Positions 49,408-58,071 are shown, counted from the stretch's first letter. The stretch: DNA of 64,000 nt from DASQGA01 sp963762085 (GCA_963762085.1 CAVXJD010000007.1:124001-188000), one strand, 5' to 3'. A program made the numbers and translations. The notes: generated by a model not told the origin, from the sequence alone.

Positions 49408-50406
49408 TCAGCCCTTGCCGGCCTGGGACGCGCCGGTCGACGGAGAGGCTGTGGTGGAAGGACCGCGAGGGGGCGTCGTGGGCAGCACGCGGAGCCCGAA
49501 CCGACGGACCGAGAGGTGTCCGACCGCCAAGCGCGGGTTGAGCGCGTCTTCGATCGACTGCCCGACCATCGTGGCGGCGAGTACTACGATCGCGACGCAC
49601 ACCCCCGGCGGCACGATCGTCCACCAGGCCTCGTTCAGGATCGCGTCGTCAGTGAACGCGTTCTCGATCAATCGGCCCCACGAAATGAGGCTGGGGTCGC
49701 CGAGACCGAGGAATGTGATGAACGTCTCGGCGAAGATCGCGTAGGCCACCAGGAGAACCGTGTTGGCGATGAGAAGCGGCGCGATCTGAGGAAGCACGTG
49801 CTTTCGGATCAGGCGAAGGTTCCCGGCTCCTAGAGCCCGCGCGCGGCGAACGTAGACCCGCTCCCGGACGCTCTTCACTTGCGCGCGGATCAACCGAGCG
49901 GTGGTCGTCCAGTAGATGATCCCGATGATCAGGATGATGTTCGTCAAGCTGCGGCCGAAGAGCGCCGCCGCCACGATCATGAGCGGTACGTCCGGGATCA
50001 CGAGGACGTAGTCCGTGAACCGCATCAAGACCGTGTCGGTCTTTCCCCCGAAGAAACCGGAGAGCAGGCCCACGAGGCCGCCGATGAACGCCGAGACGAT
50101 GGCGGCCAGGAACCCGACCAGGAGCGAGACGCGCGTGCCGTCGATCAGAAGAGCGAGCATGTCGGAGCCCCCGCCGTCGAGCCCGAGGACATGCGACCCG
50201 CTCGGCGCCTGGAAGACGGCGCCGACCTTCCGCTCCGAGTCTCCCGAGAGGATGACCGGCTCGAGCAGCGCAAGGGCGACGAAGATCGCGAGCACGAAGA
50301 GCCCGATCAGAGCCTGGGGCTTACGGAGAATCGCGTCGCGGAGAAGACCCGGCGGGTTCGAGACAGGGGCACCGGGGGCCTCGGCCGCCTGGACGACCGA
50401 GCTCAC
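49408..50406 (-). CDS. Peptide ABC transporter permease (DppC type)
   Basis: 332 residues. N-terminal cytosolic stretch, first span at about 35-55, then the conserved BPD-transport core with the EAA-like loop VRRARALGAGNLRLIRKHVLPQ. The tail is Pro/Thr/Ser-rich. GTG start at 50404-50406 overlaps the stop of the other permease (GTGA), so the two subunits are coupled. Direction of transport is inward, given the binding protein. Confidence 0.92.
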   Translation of the reverse strand: MSSVVQAAEAPGAPVSNPPGLLRDAILRKPQALIGLFVLAIFVALALLEPVILSGDSERKVGAVFQAPSGSHVLGLDGGGSDMLALLIDGTRVSLLVGFLAAIVSAFIGGLVGLLSGFFGGKTDTVLMRFTDYVLVIPDVPLMIVAAALFGRSLTNIILIIGIIYWTTTARLIRAQVKSVRERVYVRRARALGAGNLRLIRKHVLPQIAPLLIANTVLLVAYAIFAETFITFLGLGDPSLISWGRLIENAFTDDAILNEAWWTIVPPGVCVAIVVLAATMVGQSIEDALNPRLAVGHLSVRRFGLRVLPTTPPRGPSTTASPSTGASQAGKG

Positions 50407-51377
50407 GCCGTGATCCTCGGGTCGAGCTTGAAGTACAACAGGTCGGCGATCAGGTTGAAAAGGATCACCGTGAACGTCAGGAGCAAGAAGGCTCCCTGGA
50501 GAATCGGGAAGTCACGCTGGTCGATCGCCTCGACGACCTGGAGGCCGATGCCGGGATACGAGAAGACGTACTCGATCGTGATCGAGCCCCCGATGATGAA
50601 CCCGAGAGAGAGCGCGACGAGTGTGATCACAGGCAGGAGGGCGTTCCGGAAGCCGTGCCGCCACACGGTGGCCCAGTTCGAGAGCCCCTTGGCACGCGCC
50701 GTGAGCACGTAGTCCTCGCCGAGGGTCTCGAGCATCGCCGAGCGCACGATGATTGCGTACTCGCCATAAAGAACGAGGCCGAGCGTGGCAGCGGGAAGGA
50801 CCATGTGCTTCAGCCGATCGACGAGCAACTCCCACGCGCTTGCATCGCCGAGGATTCCCAGCGTCGGGTCCTTGATCCCGGAGGTGGGCAGTCCAACCGC
50901 GCCGGCGACGAAGAGGACGATCATGAGCCCGAGCCACTGTGGCGGCATCGAGTAGAACGTCAGCCCGCTCCACAGGCCGACCTTGTCAACGAGCGTGCCC
51001 CGCCGCCAGGCGGAGATCACCCCCACGAGAACGCCGAGAACGATCGAGAAGAGCGTTCCGAGCGCCACCATCGCCATCGTGTTCTTGATCGAGGGCCAGA
51101 GCTCCGTCCACACCGAGTTCTGGAAGCGAAGCGATTGTCCGAGGTTTCCGTGTGCCAGGTCGCTGAGGTAAAGCTGGTACTGCTCCCACTTCGACTTGTC
51201 GAGACCCAGCTCGTGCCTGAGGTGGGCCTTGAACTGGGCCGTGCAGTGGCGGCAGCGGAGAGACTGGACCGCGTCGCCGGGCACGGCCCGGAAGAGCACG
51301 AAATTGAGCGTGATCGCGACGAAGACGGTCACGATCGCGAAGAAGATCCGCTTCAGGATGTAGTCGGAGCGTCCCAA
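50403..51377 (-). CDS. Peptide ABC transporter permease (DppB type)
   Basis: 324 residues, six spans. The family N terminus YILKRIFFAIVTVFVAITLNF and the EAA loop (ARAKGLSNWATVWRHGFRNALLPV) are present. It has an unusual insert after the first span containing two cysteines (LRCRHCTAQF). Start: TTG at 51375-51377 with GAGG about 5 nt upstream. A strong hairpin separates it from the binding-protein gene, probably lowering its expression relative to that gene. Confidence 0.9.
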   Translation of the reverse strand: MGRSDYILKRIFFAIVTVFVAITLNFVLFRAVPGDAVQSLRCRHCTAQFKAHLRHELGLDKSKWEQYQLYLSDLAHGNLGQSLRFQNSVWTELWPSIKNTMAMVALGTLFSIVLGVLVGVISAWRRGTLVDKVGLWSGLTFYSMPPQWLGLMIVLFVAGAVGLPTSGIKDPTLGILGDASAWELLVDRLKHMVLPAATLGLVLYGEYAIIVRSAMLETLGEDYVLTARAKGLSNWATVWRHGFRNALLPVITLVALSLGFIIGGSITIEYVFSYPGIGLQVVEAIDQRDFPILQGAFLLLTFTVILFNLIADLLYFKLDPRITA

Positions 51378-51394
51378 TCTGCCTCGCTAGGGGC

Positions 51395-51424
51395 TGTAGG
51401 GACGAGGTGCCCCTCGTCCCTACA
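51395..51424 (-). terminator. Intra-operon hairpin between binding-protein and permease genes
   Basis: A perfect 13-bp stem (51395-51407 with 51412-51424) and a 4-nt loop, in the 68-bp gap downstream of the solute-binding protein gene. Its position fits a partial terminator or mRNA-protecting structure that makes the binding protein more abundant than the membrane parts. Confidence 0.8.
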
Positions 51425-51445
51425 GATTTGTCACCCCGCCCCGCA

Positions 51446-53176
51446 CTACCCGACGCGGTGCGGGCTCGTCCAGTAGGTCTTCGCGTACGCGGCGAGCTCC
51501 GACTGGAAGCCCGACCACTTCTTCGAGAAAGCGTCGATCGCCTGATGGTTCGTGAGCTGCGTGTAGAGGAACTCGTCGTAGATCATCTGCTGCATCTCGT
51601 GGACGATCTCCTCCCGCTTCTCGGCATCGACGGTCCTCCCCTGCAGGTCGTAGAGCTTGTCGTACTCGGCGTTGATCCAGCCTGTGTCGCTCCACGAGCA
51701 CCACTGGCCCTTCGTGACCACTGACAGCATGAAGTCCGGGTCGATGTAGCCGACCCAGTCCCACATGGCGATGTCGAACTTGTCGTAACCCTGGTTCTTG
51801 GCCGGATCGCACGGGTCGCCCGTCTCGATTGCGTAGGCCGCGGTCGCATCTCCGCCGATCCAGAGCTCGACGTCCACACCGGCCTCCTTGAAGCCTTCCT
51901 TCACGACGTCGAACGAGCGCTCGCCGTTGAAGTCGAGCGAGGTCGGTTGCATGATCCGGTACTTCATCGGATGCGCCTCTTGCGCGTACTTCCCGGTAGT
52001 CGCCGGCGCGATCCGGATCCCGTCCGAGCCCTTCGTGTACCCGAGCTCGTCGAGCATCTGGTTGCCCGCGGCGCAGTCGTGCTCCAGCGGCCCCAGGTTC
52101 GGGTTCTCGAGCGGCGAGATGTGGCCGACGAGGCTCTCCACCTTCTCCGCGTAGCCGGCGAAGACGACCTCGATGATGCGGTCGCGGTCGATACACATCG
52201 AGAGCGCCTTCTTGACCTGCGGGTCGAGTAGCTCCCGATTCTTCGGCTTGAACGGGTTCGAGTTCCAGGTGATGTTCGTCGTCTCCGCGCCCGGGACGGT
52301 GTTCACGGTGATGTTCGAGTCCTCCTTCAGCACATCGACCGCGTTGAAGGGCACCTGGTCGACCCAGTCGAGCTCGCCCTGCTTCAGGTCAGAGACCATC
52401 GCGTCGGAGTTCGTGTAGTACGTGAGCGTGACAGCCTCGGCATTCGACTTTGGTCCCCAGTAGTTCGGGTCGGCGATAAAGGCAGTCGTGCCCTTCTTCT
52501 CGTATTGCTTGATCCGGTAGGCGCCCGAGGACACGATCGGCATGTGCTGCTCGGGCTTGAAGGTCTCCAGCCCCTTGCCTTTCCCGGTCGCGAGCGGCTC
52601 GTAGACGTGCTTCGGCAGGATGGAGAGAGTCTCGAGCTGCGCGAGCACGTTGCCCACCGGCGACTCGTAGTGGATGACGAGGGTCTGGGGATCGGTCGCT
52701 TCCGCGCTCTCGGCGTGCGTGAGCGCGGCTGCGGCCACGGCTGTCGCGCCGTCCGCGAACTTGATTGTCGTGTTGATCGTCCAGGCCGCGTCTTCGGCCG
52801 TCAGAGGCGTGTCGTCCGACCATTTCGTGTTCGGCCTCAGCTTGAACGTCCAGTCCTTGCCGTCGGCCGAGGTCTCCCACGACTCCGCCCAGTCCCCCTC
52901 GAACACGTAGCCGTCCTGGTCGTCGTAGCGGTACTGCACGAGCTGCGGGTAGATCATGATGAACGCGTTCGTGGACTGCGATTCGATGTACTTGAAGGGG
53001 TTGAACGAGTCGATGTAGTTGATCGTCCCGATACGGAGGATTCCGCCCTTCTTCGCAGTTCCGCCCGTCTCGCCGGTGCCCTGCGCCTCTCCGCCCCCGT
53101 CGCCTCCGCAGCCGGCCAAAGCGGCCGCCAGGAACACGGTCAGGATGGCGACGATCCATATCGCTCGCGACCTCAT
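51446..53176 (-). CDS. Peptide-binding lipoprotein (solute-binding family 5)
   Basis: 576 residues. Lipobox L-A-G-C (Cys23 of MRSRAIWIVAILTVFLAAALAGC), then a family-5 fold starting GGILRIGTINYIDSFNPF, with TFKLRPNTKWSDDTPLTAEDAAWT and LSMCIDRDRIIEVVFAGYA. It captures oligopeptides or similar ligands outside and hands them to the DppBC-like permease. Start ATG 53176 with AGGAG about 4-5 nt upstream. It sits between the S66 carboxypeptidase (35 bp) and the permeases, so uptake and hydrolysis appear linked. Confidence 0.92.
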   Translation of the reverse strand: MRSRAIWIVAILTVFLAAALAGCGGDGGGEAQGTGETGGTAKKGGILRIGTINYIDSFNPFKYIESQSTNAFIMIYPQLVQYRYDDQDGYVFEGDWAESWETSADGKDWTFKLRPNTKWSDDTPLTAEDAAWTINTTIKFADGATAVAAAALTHAESAEATDPQTLVIHYESPVGNVLAQLETLSILPKHVYEPLATGKGKGLETFKPEQHMPIVSSGAYRIKQYEKKGTTAFIADPNYWGPKSNAEAVTLTYYTNSDAMVSDLKQGELDWVDQVPFNAVDVLKEDSNITVNTVPGAETTNITWNSNPFKPKNRELLDPQVKKALSMCIDRDRIIEVVFAGYAEKVESLVGHISPLENPNLGPLEHDCAAGNQMLDELGYTKGSDGIRIAPATTGKYAQEAHPMKYRIMQPTSLDFNGERSFDVVKEGFKEAGVDVELWIGGDATAAYAIETGDPCDPAKNQGYDKFDIAMWDWVGYIDPDFMLSVVTKGQWCSWSDTGWINAEYDKLYDLQGRTVDAEKREEIVHEMQQMIYDEFLYTQLTNHQAIDAFSKKWSGFQSELAAYAKTYWTSPHRVG

Positions 53177-53211
53177 GGCTCTCCTCTCGTTCAGGGGGGT
53201 CCTTCCTGGCT

Positions 53212-54177
53212 CTACGGGTCGTTCCTCAATGCCGGTTCATCGATGGTCAGTTGCCTTTCGTCCGCATCGAGCGTGGCGACCACCCCGAGCGGGAGCGCCG
53301 CCTGGTGCTTTCCGTGGCCGAGTGGGAGCTTGTATAGCACGGGAACCCCCAGGGGCTCCAAATGCTGCTCCAGCACGTCCTCCAGGGACTTCGTTCTTGG
53401 CCACTCTGGCCTAGTTTCGCGCCATTCGCTCTTGTCCATCTCCCCTACTACGACTCCGGCCACCTGGCCGAGTTTGCCGCTCTGTCCAAGTTGGGTCAAT
53501 GCTCCGTCCAGATACCAGGGAGGCAAGTCGACGTCTTCGAAGAAGAGAATGCAGCCGTTGCACTCGAACTCCCAGGGCGTGCCCATGGTCTGCATGAGGA
53601 GCCAGAGGCACCCGCCCACGAGCGGCGCGGTGACCCGGCCGCCGCTGATCGCCCGGACGTAAGGGTCGTCGGGGTCACGGGGAATCTCGCCTGTCGTCTC
53701 GCCGCCGAGGACGCGCAGCAGCCGGTCGCGCGTGAAAGAGGTCGTCTCCTTGTCCCCCATTCCGACGAGGCCGTAGCCGTAGATCGTCGCGAGGCCGGCT
53801 CGCTGGCGAATCGCAACGTGAAGCGCAGTGATGTCCGAGTACCCGACGAACGGCTTCGGGTTCTCGGCGATCGCGCCGAAGTCGAGGAACGGGATCGTCT
53901 GGGCAGATCCGTAACCGCCCATCAGGCACTGCACGACGTCCACCTCCGGGTCGGCGAACATGTCGTTCAGATCCCGGGCACGGTCCTGAGGGCTGCCGGC
54001 GACGTAGTCGTCGCGATCGAAGACATGCTCGCCGAGCTTCACCCTGTACCCGCGCTCCTCCCACGCCTCGACGCCGCGCAGGATCTCGGAACGGTTCTCG
54101 TACGGGCTCGCGGGAGCAGGGATGCCGATCGTGCCGCCCTCCGGGAGCGGCCGGCCAAAGCGGGTGGCCGGGGTCAC
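53212..54177 (-). CDS. S66-family (LD-carboxypeptidase/MccF-like) serine peptidase
   Basis: 321 residues. Nucleophile Ser114 in GYSDITALH; the second domain carries the catalytic Glu (FFEDVDLPPWYLDG) and His in LGHGKHQAALPLG. S66 enzymes cleave the L,D bond of murein tetrapeptides or, in the MccF branch, inactivate microcin C-like peptide-nucleotides. Placement in a peptide-import operon without a signal peptide favours processing of imported peptides (inference). Start: GTG at 54175-54177 overlapping the previous stop (GTGA); the longer frame to 54384 lies inside the creatininase gene. Confidence 0.9.
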   Translation of the reverse strand: MTPATRFGRPLPEGGTIGIPAPASPYENRSEILRGVEAWEERGYRVKLGEHVFDRDDYVAGSPQDRARDLNDMFADPEVDVVQCLMGGYGSAQTIPFLDFGAIAENPKPFVGYSDITALHVAIRQRAGLATIYGYGLVGMGDKETTSFTRDRLLRVLGGETTGEIPRDPDDPYVRAISGGRVTAPLVGGCLWLLMQTMGTPWEFECNGCILFFEDVDLPPWYLDGALTQLGQSGKLGQVAGVVVGEMDKSEWRETRPEWPRTKSLEDVLEQHLEPLGVPVLYKLPLGHGKHQAALPLGVVATLDADERQLTIDEPALRNDP

Positions 54178-54998
54178 GACGGCTGGAGCGGCTTTTCGCG
54201 CGGGGTCTGGCGGACGGGCAACGGCCGTCCTTTCAGATCGGTGACGAAGCCCGTCACCTCCTCGACCGCCGCCTCGAGCAGCTTGGCGCCCTTTTCCGCC
54301 GTCCCACGCGTCGCGCGGCCCTGCACGCCCGTGGTCGAGAAGGACGACCACCAGGGCATCAGCTTCAGCGGCCCGTCGCTCCAATCCATGTACGCGTACT
54401 CCGTTTGCTCGTAGCCGAGCTCGTCGACCGCCTTGGACATGTCCACAGCATCGGGGTCGATGGCGAGGTAGATCGAGGTCTCGAGCTCGCAGGCGTGCGC
54501 CATGCCGCCCTGCTCGGACTCACGCAGCTCGTCGATCTTCCGGAGCGACTCCTTGCCGGAGAGATAGAAGGCGGCCGCGGACAGCACCTCCGGGAACTCG
54601 ACGCCCACGAGCCGGGCTGCCATCTCGACCAGGTTCTGGTTCGACCCGTGGCCGTTCAGATAGAGCATGCGGCGAAACCCGTGACGCGCGAGCGAGCGCC
54701 CGATGTCGAGGAGATAGTTCGTGAAGGTGTCCCAGCCGATCGTGATCGCGCCCGGGAAGTCCATGTGATGGGGCGAGTAGCCGTGCGGAATCGGCGGGAG
54801 CAGGACGACGTCGTCCCCGGCCCTCTCGGCCACGCGGCGGCAGATCTCGCTCGTGATCCGAAGATCGGTGTCGATCGGCATGTGAGGCCCGTGATCCTCG
54901 AGCGTCGCGACCGGGATCAGACAGACACGATCCTGCTCGGCGGCGAAGCGGACCTCGGGCCAGGTGAGCCGCTCGTACAGGAGCGGGCTCGACCACAT
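54174..54998 (-). CDS. Creatininase-family amidohydrolase
   Basis: 274 residues. Family motifs: LIPVATLEDHGPHMPIDTD (metal-binding Glu/His/Asp set), GYSPHHMDFPGAITI and LYLNGHGSNQN, ending in a typical helical tail. Members cleave cyclic or linear amides (creatinine, mycofactocin precursor, formamides). Start ATG 54998 overlaps the aldehyde dehydrogenase stop by one base (TGATG). The fixed order dehydrogenase - amidohydrolase - carboxypeptidase - peptide importer suggests a degradation route for an imported amide or peptide; the substrate is unknown. Confidence 0.9.
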   Translation of the reverse strand: MWSSPLLYERLTWPEVRFAAEQDRVCLIPVATLEDHGPHMPIDTDLRITSEICRRVAERAGDDVVLLPPIPHGYSPHHMDFPGAITIGWDTFTNYLLDIGRSLARHGFRRMLYLNGHGSNQNLVEMAARLVGVEFPEVLSAAAFYLSGKESLRKIDELRESEQGGMAHACELETSIYLAIDPDAVDMSKAVDELGYEQTEYAYMDWSDGPLKLMPWWSSFSTTGVQGRATRGTAEKGAKLLEAAVEEVTGFVTDLKGRPLPVRQTPREKPLQPS

Positions 54999-56533
54999 CA
55001 GCCGGCCACCGTCTGGCTCTGCTCGCGCATGAACCCCTGGACGTAGTAGGGCCCGAGGCCACCCTTCCCCGTCGATCCGCTCGACTTCCAGCCGGGGAAG
55101 GACTGGATCCCGGGCCAGGCTCCGGTCGTGGCGCCGGCCCGGCGGTTGACGTAAACGACCCCCGCCTCGATCTCGTCCAGAAACCGCTGCACCTCGACCT
55201 CGTCCTCGCTGAAGACCCCGGCGGTGAGGCCGTAGACCACGTCGTTCGCCTCGCGGAGCGCCTCGTCCAGCGAGCCCACGCGGACAACGGCCAGGAAGGG
55301 CAGGAAGAGCTCGTCACGGGTCAGCCGGTGGCCCGCCGGGAGATCCGAGACCACGGTGGGCGCGACGTAGTAGCCGGGCAGGTCGAGCTGCTCGCCGCCC
55401 GTAACGACGCGTCCGTCACGCCCCGCCTCCTCCGACGCGCGACCGAACCGCTCGACCGCTTCCGCGTTCACAACGGGCCCCGTGTAGGTCTCGGAGTCGG
55501 CCGGGTCGCCGACGGCCAGGGCCTCGGTGTGCTCGCGCAGGCGCTCGACGAACTCGTCGTGCACCTCATCGGCCACGAGCGCCCGCGAGCACGCGCTGCA
55601 TTTCTGCCCCGAGAAGCCGAAGGCCGATCGCGCGATGCCCTCGACGGCCTTCTCGAGATCGGCATTGGCCGTCACGATCGCAGGGTTCTTGCCGCCCATC
55701 TCCGTTAGGGCGGGTCGGGCGTACGGGCCTTCGTTCATCGTCCGGGCAATCCAGCGGCCGACTTCCGCCGAGCCGGTGAACGCGACTCCGTCGACGTTTC
55801 CCTCGACGATCGCTTTCCCCGTCTCCGCCCCGCCGTGGACGATGCTCGCGACCCCCTCGGGGAGCCCGGACAGGATCTCGGCCACCAGGGAGCCGCAGAG
55901 GGCCGTCTCCTCGGACGGCTTCAGCACGATCGTGTTTCCCGTCACAAGCGCGCCGGAGGCCATGCCGAGTGCGAGGGCAACGGGGAAGTTGAAGGGCGCA
56001 ATCACGCCGAAGACCCCGTACGGCTTCAGGACACTGCGGTTCCTCTCCGTCTCGGAGAGCGATCCGAGCGGCACCTCGTAGCCCCGGTTCTCCTCCATGT
56101 GGGCGCAGTAGGTCTCGATCAGGTCGACGGCTTCCTCGACCTCGCCGATCGACTCGATCCGCGTTTTGCCCGTCTCGAGCGTGACCGCTGCGGCCAGCTC
56201 GATCCGGCGGTCGCGAACCCGCTGGGCCGCTTCGCGGAGGAGTGAGCAGCGCTCCTCGTAGGACAGGGAACGCCAGCCTGGCTGCGCCTCCCTGGCGCGC
56301 GCGAGCGCCTCGCCGACCAGTCCCGCATCGGCCTCGTGCGCACGGCTCGCGATCTCGTCCGTATGGGAGGGATTCGGACGCTCGAAGACAGGGCCGTCGT
56401 CCCGCTCGCTGCCCGCGACCACATGGCGGAGCGGCTCACGCGACCAGCCACGGGCCTGCTCGAGCGCCTGCTCGAACCGGACGTCGAGCTCGGGGTCGCT
56501 CGCCCCACTCGTGTACGTGATCCTCGTCGCCAT
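54998..56533 (-). CDS. Aldehyde dehydrogenase (NAD(P)+), P5C/semialdehyde type
   Basis: 511 residues. Catalytic Cys312 (GFSGQKCSACSR) and Glu278 (LTEMGGKN), NAD-binding IAPFNFP and FTGSAEVGR. Sequence style and length resemble the 1-pyrroline-5-carboxylate dehydrogenase (RocA) branch, so glutamate semialdehyde or a related amino-acid aldehyde is a fair guess. First gene of the eight-gene operon; ATG start at 56533. It shares a 77-bp divergent region with the lysyl-oxidase-like gene. Confidence 0.92.
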   Translation of the reverse strand: MATRITYTSGASDPELDVRFEQALEQARGWSREPLRHVVAGSERDDGPVFERPNPSHTDEIASRAHEADAGLVGEALARAREAQPGWRSLSYEERCSLLREAAQRVRDRRIELAAAVTLETGKTRIESIGEVEEAVDLIETYCAHMEENRGYEVPLGSLSETERNRSVLKPYGVFGVIAPFNFPVALALGMASGALVTGNTIVLKPSEETALCGSLVAEILSGLPEGVASIVHGGAETGKAIVEGNVDGVAFTGSAEVGRWIARTMNEGPYARPALTEMGGKNPAIVTANADLEKAVEGIARSAFGFSGQKCSACSRALVADEVHDEFVERLREHTEALAVGDPADSETYTGPVVNAEAVERFGRASEEAGRDGRVVTGGEQLDLPGYYVAPTVVSDLPAGHRLTRDELFLPFLAVVRVGSLDEALREANDVVYGLTAGVFSEDEVEVQRFLDEIEAGVVYVNRRAGATTGAWPGIQSFPGWKSSGSTGKGGLGPYYVQGFMREQSQTVAG

Positions 56534-56598
56534 CTCGTTAACTCTTTCACCTGGGTGCCCTGCCGGAAAAGGGGGGAACGGAGGCGGGCCGCGAGGTG

Positions 56599-56604
56599 TA
56601 GAAC
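56599..56604 (+). promoter_or_regulatory. -10 box of lysyl-oxidase-like gene
   Basis: TAGAAC, 6 nt (CCGCGC), then ATG at 56611; no ribosome-binding site. Confidence 0.4.
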
Positions 56605-56610
56605 CCGCGC

Positions 56611-57363
56611 ATGCGCGCTGTCGCCGGTTTCGCGGCCATCGTCGTCCTCACGGGCTGCGTCCGGAGCGTCGAGGAATCGCCCGGCGAGCGCCTGCCGGAT
56701 CTCGACCAGGCCCTCCCAGGAGCAGTCTCGATCGAGACGCGCAAAGGGCGTCGCGCGCTGGTCTTCGCCTCGGCGGTGGACAACGTCGGGGCTGGAGCGC
56801 TCGTGATCGAGGGGAGCCGCAAGAGCCGCGCCGTGGGCGCGATGCGGATCCGGCAGCTCATCACTCGAGCCGACGGCTCCACGGCTGTTCGGCGCCTGCC
56901 GGGCCGGCTGCGGTACGTGCACTCGGAGACCCACTCTCACTGGCACCTGCTCGGCTTCGAGCGCTACGCCCTGAGGCGGGCCTCGGACGGCCGCCTCGTG
57001 GCGCCTGACCGAAAGACCGGCTTCTGCCTCGGCGACCGCTACCGGATCGCCAGCCCGCCGGCTGCCGCGCCCCCGAAAGCGGTCTGGGTCCGTGAATGCG
57101 GACGGGCGCGTACACGGCTGCTTCGACTCCGTCAGGGAATCTCACCGGGCTACGGCGACGACTACGTCCCGGCCCTGGAGGGACAGCTCCTCGACCTGAC
57201 AGGCGTGCCGGATGGGCGCTACCTCCTCGTCCATCGCGTGAACGCCGACCGCTCGATCCGGGAGTCGAGCTACGAAAACAACGCCGCCTCGGTATTCCTC
57301 GAGCTCAAGGGCCGCACCGTGCAGATCCTCGCCCGCTGCCCGGACTCCGCCGTCTGCGGCTAG
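56611..57363 (+). CDS. Lysyl-oxidase-like copper lipoprotein
   Basis: 250 residues. Lipobox L-T-G-C (Cys16), then a beta-sandwich with copper-site HSHWH (His108, His110, His112) in a segment typical of lysyl oxidases. The lysine and tyrosine that form the lysine-tyrosylquinone cofactor appear to be kept: Lys135 in DRKTGFCLGD (compare GHKASFCLED of animal enzymes) and Tyr185 in GYGDDYVPALEGQLLDLT. This predicts an extracellular copper amine oxidase acting on protein lysines or other amines. ATG start with TAGAAC 6 nt upstream. A large two-part hairpin begins at its stop codon, and a membrane-anchored beta protein follows. Confidence 0.88.
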   Translation: MRAVAGFAAIVVLTGCVRSVEESPGERLPDLDQALPGAVSIETRKGRRALVFASAVDNVGAGALVIEGSRKSRAVGAMRIRQLITRADGSTAVRRLPGRLRYVHSETHSHWHLLGFERYALRRASDGRLVAPDRKTGFCLGDRYRIASPPAAAPPKAVWVRECGRARTRLLRLRQGISPGYGDDYVPALEGQLLDLTGVPDGRYLLVHRVNADRSIRESSYENNAASVFLELKGRTVQILARCPDSAVCG

Positions 57364-57419
57364 GAGGGACTGGTGAAACGTCGCTCGTCGGCACTGCTGC
57401 GTTTCGCCAAACCCTCCTA
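57361..57419 (+). terminator. Large two-part hairpin after lysyl-oxidase-like gene
   Basis: Outer 8-bp stem TAGGAGGG (57361-57368) with CCCTCCTA (57412-57419), a 3x3 internal loop, then a 9-bp inner stem (GGTGAAACG with CGTTTCGCC, one G-T pair) and a 19-nt loop. It starts on the stop codon itself. It may be a terminator or a stability element. Confidence 0.6.
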
Positions 57420-57479
57420 CTACTAGGGAACCGAAAGCGCCGCCGCGGTGTAAAAAGGAAAACGGAGAAGGAGGATCAC

Positions 57480-58025
57480 GTGCGACGCCTGATGACCGGA
57501 CTGCTCCTGATGCTCGTGGCTGCTGCACTGGCCGGCCCGGCAGCGGCGAAAGAGGCGACCGTCGAGCTCGGCTCCACACCTGCCGGCCTTGGGCCCGGTG
57601 ACCCGTGGAATCTCGGCATCCAGGTCTTCGCCGATCCGGCCGCCCTGGCGAACGCCGATCCTCCGGTCGTGACGATCCGAAATGGCTCCGGCGAGGAGAC
57701 GCGATTCCCGGCGGAGCCTCTCGGGACGGAGCCGGGGACGTACACGGCGACCGTCGTCTTCCCGGAGGCAGGGACCTGGACCTACGAGGTGCACGAGTCC
57801 GTCATCGGGCGAACCTACGAGTACGACCCGGTCGTGATCGAGGCGCCGACGGTCGCACCGACCGCGGGTGGGTCCGGCGACTCGCAGCCGGCTGCAGCCA
57901 CCACCTCGGACGACGGCTTCCCGCTCTGGCCGGTTCTGGGCGGCAGCTTCGGGCTCGCCCTCGTCGCCGCCGGCCTGACTGTCTTCCTGCGACGACACCG
58001 CCCGCCCGCCGCCCAGGCGCGGTAG
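57480..58025 (+). CDS. Exported, C-terminally membrane-anchored beta-sandwich protein (YtkA/FixH-like)
   Basis: 181 residues. Signal peptide (to about residue 25, GPAAAKEA), one Ig-like domain of about 100 residues (VELGSTPAGLGPGDPWNLGIQVF, VTIRNGSGEETRFPAEPLG, YTATVVFPEAGTWTYEVHE), a Gly/Ser/Ala linker and a C-terminal membrane span followed by Arg/His (LALVAAGLTVFLRRHR). Domains of this kind occur in YtkA/CopC-like proteins that handle copper at the cell surface, but no Met/His cluster is obvious. GTG start at 57480 with AAGGAGG 5 nt upstream. It lies behind a copper-enzyme gene. Confidence 0.75.
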   Translation: MRRLMTGLLLMLVAAALAGPAAAKEATVELGSTPAGLGPGDPWNLGIQVFADPAALANADPPVVTIRNGSGEETRFPAEPLGTEPGTYTATVVFPEAGTWTYEVHESVIGRTYEYDPVVIEAPTVAPTAGGSGDSQPAAATTSDDGFPLWPVLGGSFGLALVAAGLTVFLRRHRPPAAQAR

Positions 58026-58065
58026 CGGAGCCATCCACACGCTAAGGGCGGGCTCGACCCGCCCC

Positions 58066-58071
58066 TAGACT
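58066..58071 (+). promoter_or_regulatory. -10 box of glycerate kinase gene
   Basis: TAGACT, 6 nt (GGGCCG), then GTG at 58078; no ribosome-binding site. Confidence 0.5.
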
